Part shown: piece after piece, positions 62,904-64,000 of the stretch | How the letters are laid out: every line of letters begins with the position of its first letter | How positions within the stretch are numbered: the stretch's first letter is position 1 | Source: Deltaproteobacteria bacterium RIFCSPHIGHO2_01_FULL_43_49 | GTDB taxonomy: Bacteria; UBA10199; SPLOWO2-01-44-7 | Direction: 5' to 3' | Assembly: GCA_001798075.1 (NCBI GenBank) | Contig: MGRG01000008.1 | Coordinates: 62,001 to 126,000 of the forward strand | Length of the DNA stretch: 64,000 nt | The notes under the pieces: generated by a model | What the model was told of the DNA's origin: nothing | Database searches by the model: none | Seen by the model: the letters and a program-made list of their open reading frames with translations, nothing else | Made by a program: the position numbers and the translations under genes

Positions 62904-63591
62904 TTTCAGCCTTTTTTAAATCTTCCAAGGTGTCGACTTCCAACCATCGGATGCCAGAGGTATTAGCGATGTGAATTGGTTCCCCATTTTTTGCCAATTC
63001 ACCCAAAATCATTTCAACAGAAACTTTTTCTCCCAATTTGCCTAACACCGTTTCAAAACCATTGCGATAAATATCCAATTTTGATTTGGGGCAATAGGTC
63101 ATCCCAATATACCCTCCATCGTAATCTAGAAGATTTTTATGAATTTCTTTGAGTTGCCTTTTGGAATCCAATTTAACCTTCATGTCATCGGCAACCAGAG
63201 GACGATCAAAGTCACAGCAAGCGGTGATCCCTTTCACCTGTTTTAGAATATGATCCAGCAATTTTTTAGGATAGATGTGATCGACATTTAACAATAAGAA
63301 ATCGTTATCCAGAAAAGGTAACCCCACCTTTAAAGTCAAAATGCTTCCCTTTTCAAAATGAGGATTTTCAAAAAGCGTTATTTGAGGTGCTCGCTCGTTA
63401 AGATACGCTTTTAAGCGATTGGATTGAAAACCACAAACAACCCCAATTTGGGTGATTCTTGAATCCTTCAAGAATTCAAGCTGATAATGAATTAGCTCTT
63501 GTCCGTTGACCTTTACAAGGGCTTTCGGAAGTTCGTTGGTCAAGGTTCCAAGGCGGTCTCCCGTACCCGCTGCCAGTATCAAAACTTTCAT
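62884..63591 (-). CDS. Sugar/alcohol-phosphate nucleotidyltransferase (CTP type, inositol-phosphate candidate)
   Basis: A 235-residue MobA-like nucleotidyltransferase. VLILAAGTGDRLGTLTNELP (3-22) with KALVKVNGQEL binds the nucleotide, and LLLNVDHIYPKKLL holds the metal-binding Asp. The ending EVDTLEDLKKAE is shared with phosphocholine and inositol-1-phosphate cytidylyltransferases (LicC/IPCT type). It overlaps the membrane protein by 20 bp and follows the HAD gene by 13 bp. With an inositol-phosphate synthase 1.5 kb away, CDP-inositol is a reasonable guess, but phosphocholine or a sugar phosphate is possible. Confidence 0.78.
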   Translation of the reverse strand: MKVLILAAGTGDRLGTLTNELPKALVKVNGQELIHYQLEFLKDSRITQIGVVCGFQSNRLKAYLNERAPQITLFENPHFEKGSILTLKVGLPFLDNDFLLLNVDHIYPKKLLDHILKQVKGITACCDFDRPLVADDMKVKLDSKRQLKEIHKNLLDYDGGYIGMTYCPKSKLDIYRNGFETVLGKLGEKVSVEMILGELAKNGEPIHIANTSGIRWLEVDTLEDLKKAESEIKNI

Positions 63592-63604
63592 AGGAGGGAC
63601 AGAC

Positions 63605-64000
63605 CTAGAACATCTCCTTTAATTGGGCAAGTTCGGAAATGACAGGAATGCCTGGGAAACGGCTTTGGAACTCTCTCTTGGTGAACATACCCTCTTTGGC
63701 GATAAAATCGATTCCGCTTTCAAAAGCCCATTCACCATCTTTGAGCGAATCACCGATAAACACGATATCATTTGGATTACCACCCCATTTTTCCAAAATG
63801 TAGAGAAAATGTGGCAATCCCTTCACAAAGTTCCCTTTGTGGCCTAACACTAAATCACAAGGAATTTCTAACTGCTTTACAAATTTGTCTAATAATTCTT
63901 GCGCGCTATTAGAGGAAATAATGACGGCGTATCCCTTTTCTTTGAGATAACGAATTGTTTCAAGGGTGTCTGGATAGCTTTCTTCTAAAAAATAATTTTC
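63605..64000 (-). CDS. HAD-family hydrolase, N-terminus beyond window
   Basis: Open from 64000 to a stop at 63605, about 131 visible residues. The part past 63850 continues in the same frame, with VIISSNSAQELL as HAD motif II, a Lys in KGNFVKG and motif IV in IVFIGDSLKDGEWA. Motif I (DxD) must lie to the right of the window. It probably dephosphorylates a sugar or inositol phosphate. It sits 13 bp before the nucleotidyltransferase start, so the two are probably co-transcribed. Confidence 0.82.
   Translation of the reverse strand, partial: ENYFLEESYPDTLETIRYLKEKGYAVIISSNSAQELLDKFVKQLEIPCDLVLGHKGNFVKGLPHFLYILEKWGGNPNDIVFIGDSLKDGEWAFESGIDFIAKEGMFTKREFQSRFPGIPVISELAQLKEMF

Noticed and set aside
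1-64000. Mobile elements, CRISPR arrays or tRNA genes
   Set aside because: No transposase, integrase, terminal repeats, direct-repeat array or cloverleaf pattern was seen on either strand.

Overview
The window is a 64 kb slice of a very large surface-glycan biosynthesis locus from a Gram-negative-type bacterium. Almost every gene makes, activates, modifies, transfers or exports a sugar. By eye the DNA is AT-leaning (roughly low-to-mid 40s % GC). Genes are packed with 1-30 bp overlaps or ATGA start/stop junctions. No gene-free stretch exceeds about 175 bp. I see no rRNA, tRNA, insertion sequence, integrase or CRISPR array. The species cannot be named from this sequence; GDP-heptose, UDP-sugar, polyprenyl-phosphate and nonulosonate genes fit a Gram-negative lineage of deltaproteobacterial or uncultivated type, which is inference.

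Layout. (a) 1-5653 (+): legionaminic/pseudaminic-type nonulosonate genes (3'-truncated view of a NeuB-type synthase, HisF/HisH/N-acetyl-sugar amidotransferase for an acetamidino group, PtmE-like CBS nucleotidyltransferase, LegC-like aminotransferase). (b) 5650-11144 (+): three large soluble proteins resembling GT-B or teichoic-type transferases plus a small methyltransferase. (c) 11146-25058 (+): an unusual sugar-acid module: two Gfo/Idh/MocA dehydrogenases, a degenerate methyltransferase, an HpaI-type aldolase, three SDRs, a TylF-like O-methyltransferase, a KdsB-like CMP transferase, a D-2-hydroxyacid dehydrogenase, a domain-swapped HldE-like protein, a GT2, an epimerase and an orphan thiamine-diphosphate E1 alpha/beta pair. 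(d) 25051-32340 (+): membrane protein, frameshifted FkbM methyltransferase, RmlC-like cupin, short RmlA-like and RmlB-like enzymes, GT4, Wzy-like membrane protein. (e) 37833-32306 (-): FkbM, WecG/TagA transferase, UDP-sugar epimerase and a three-gene UDP-L-2-acetamido-sugar set. (f) 38008-41339 (+): GT-C-like protein and a radical SAM protein. (g) 47266-41316 (-): GT2, Gfo/Idh-FAD fusion, HddA-like kinase, GmhB-like phosphatase, GT-C. (h) 47343-50009 (+): SDR and two epimerases. (i) 56359-50006 (-): GT-C, two GT2s, an amine-oxidase-like flavoprotein, HddC-like and second HddA-like heptose genes. (j) 56384-61451: UDP-xylose synthase (+) facing a WbaP-type initiating transferase, UDP-glucose dehydrogenase and myo-inositol-phosphate synthase (-). 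(k) 61592-64000: small unknown gene (+) facing a YbhN-like membrane protein, a nucleotidyltransferase and a HAD hydrolase cut by the window end.

How it fits together (inference): parallel branches feed different activated sugars (CMP-ulosonates, GDP-heptose, dTDP-sugars, UDP-L-2-acetamido sugars, UDP-GlcA/UDP-Xyl, perhaps CDP-inositol) into glycan assembly begun by the WbaP-type enzyme. Four DPM-like GT2s and four GT-C-like membrane proteins suggest polyprenyl-phosphate-linked sugars added outside the membrane. No Wzx, GmhA, LegB/LegG/LegF or E2/E3 partner is visible, so missing steps must lie elsewhere. The best candidates for something undescribed are module (c), the Gfo/Idh-FAD fusion in (g), and the inositol-linked set at the right end.
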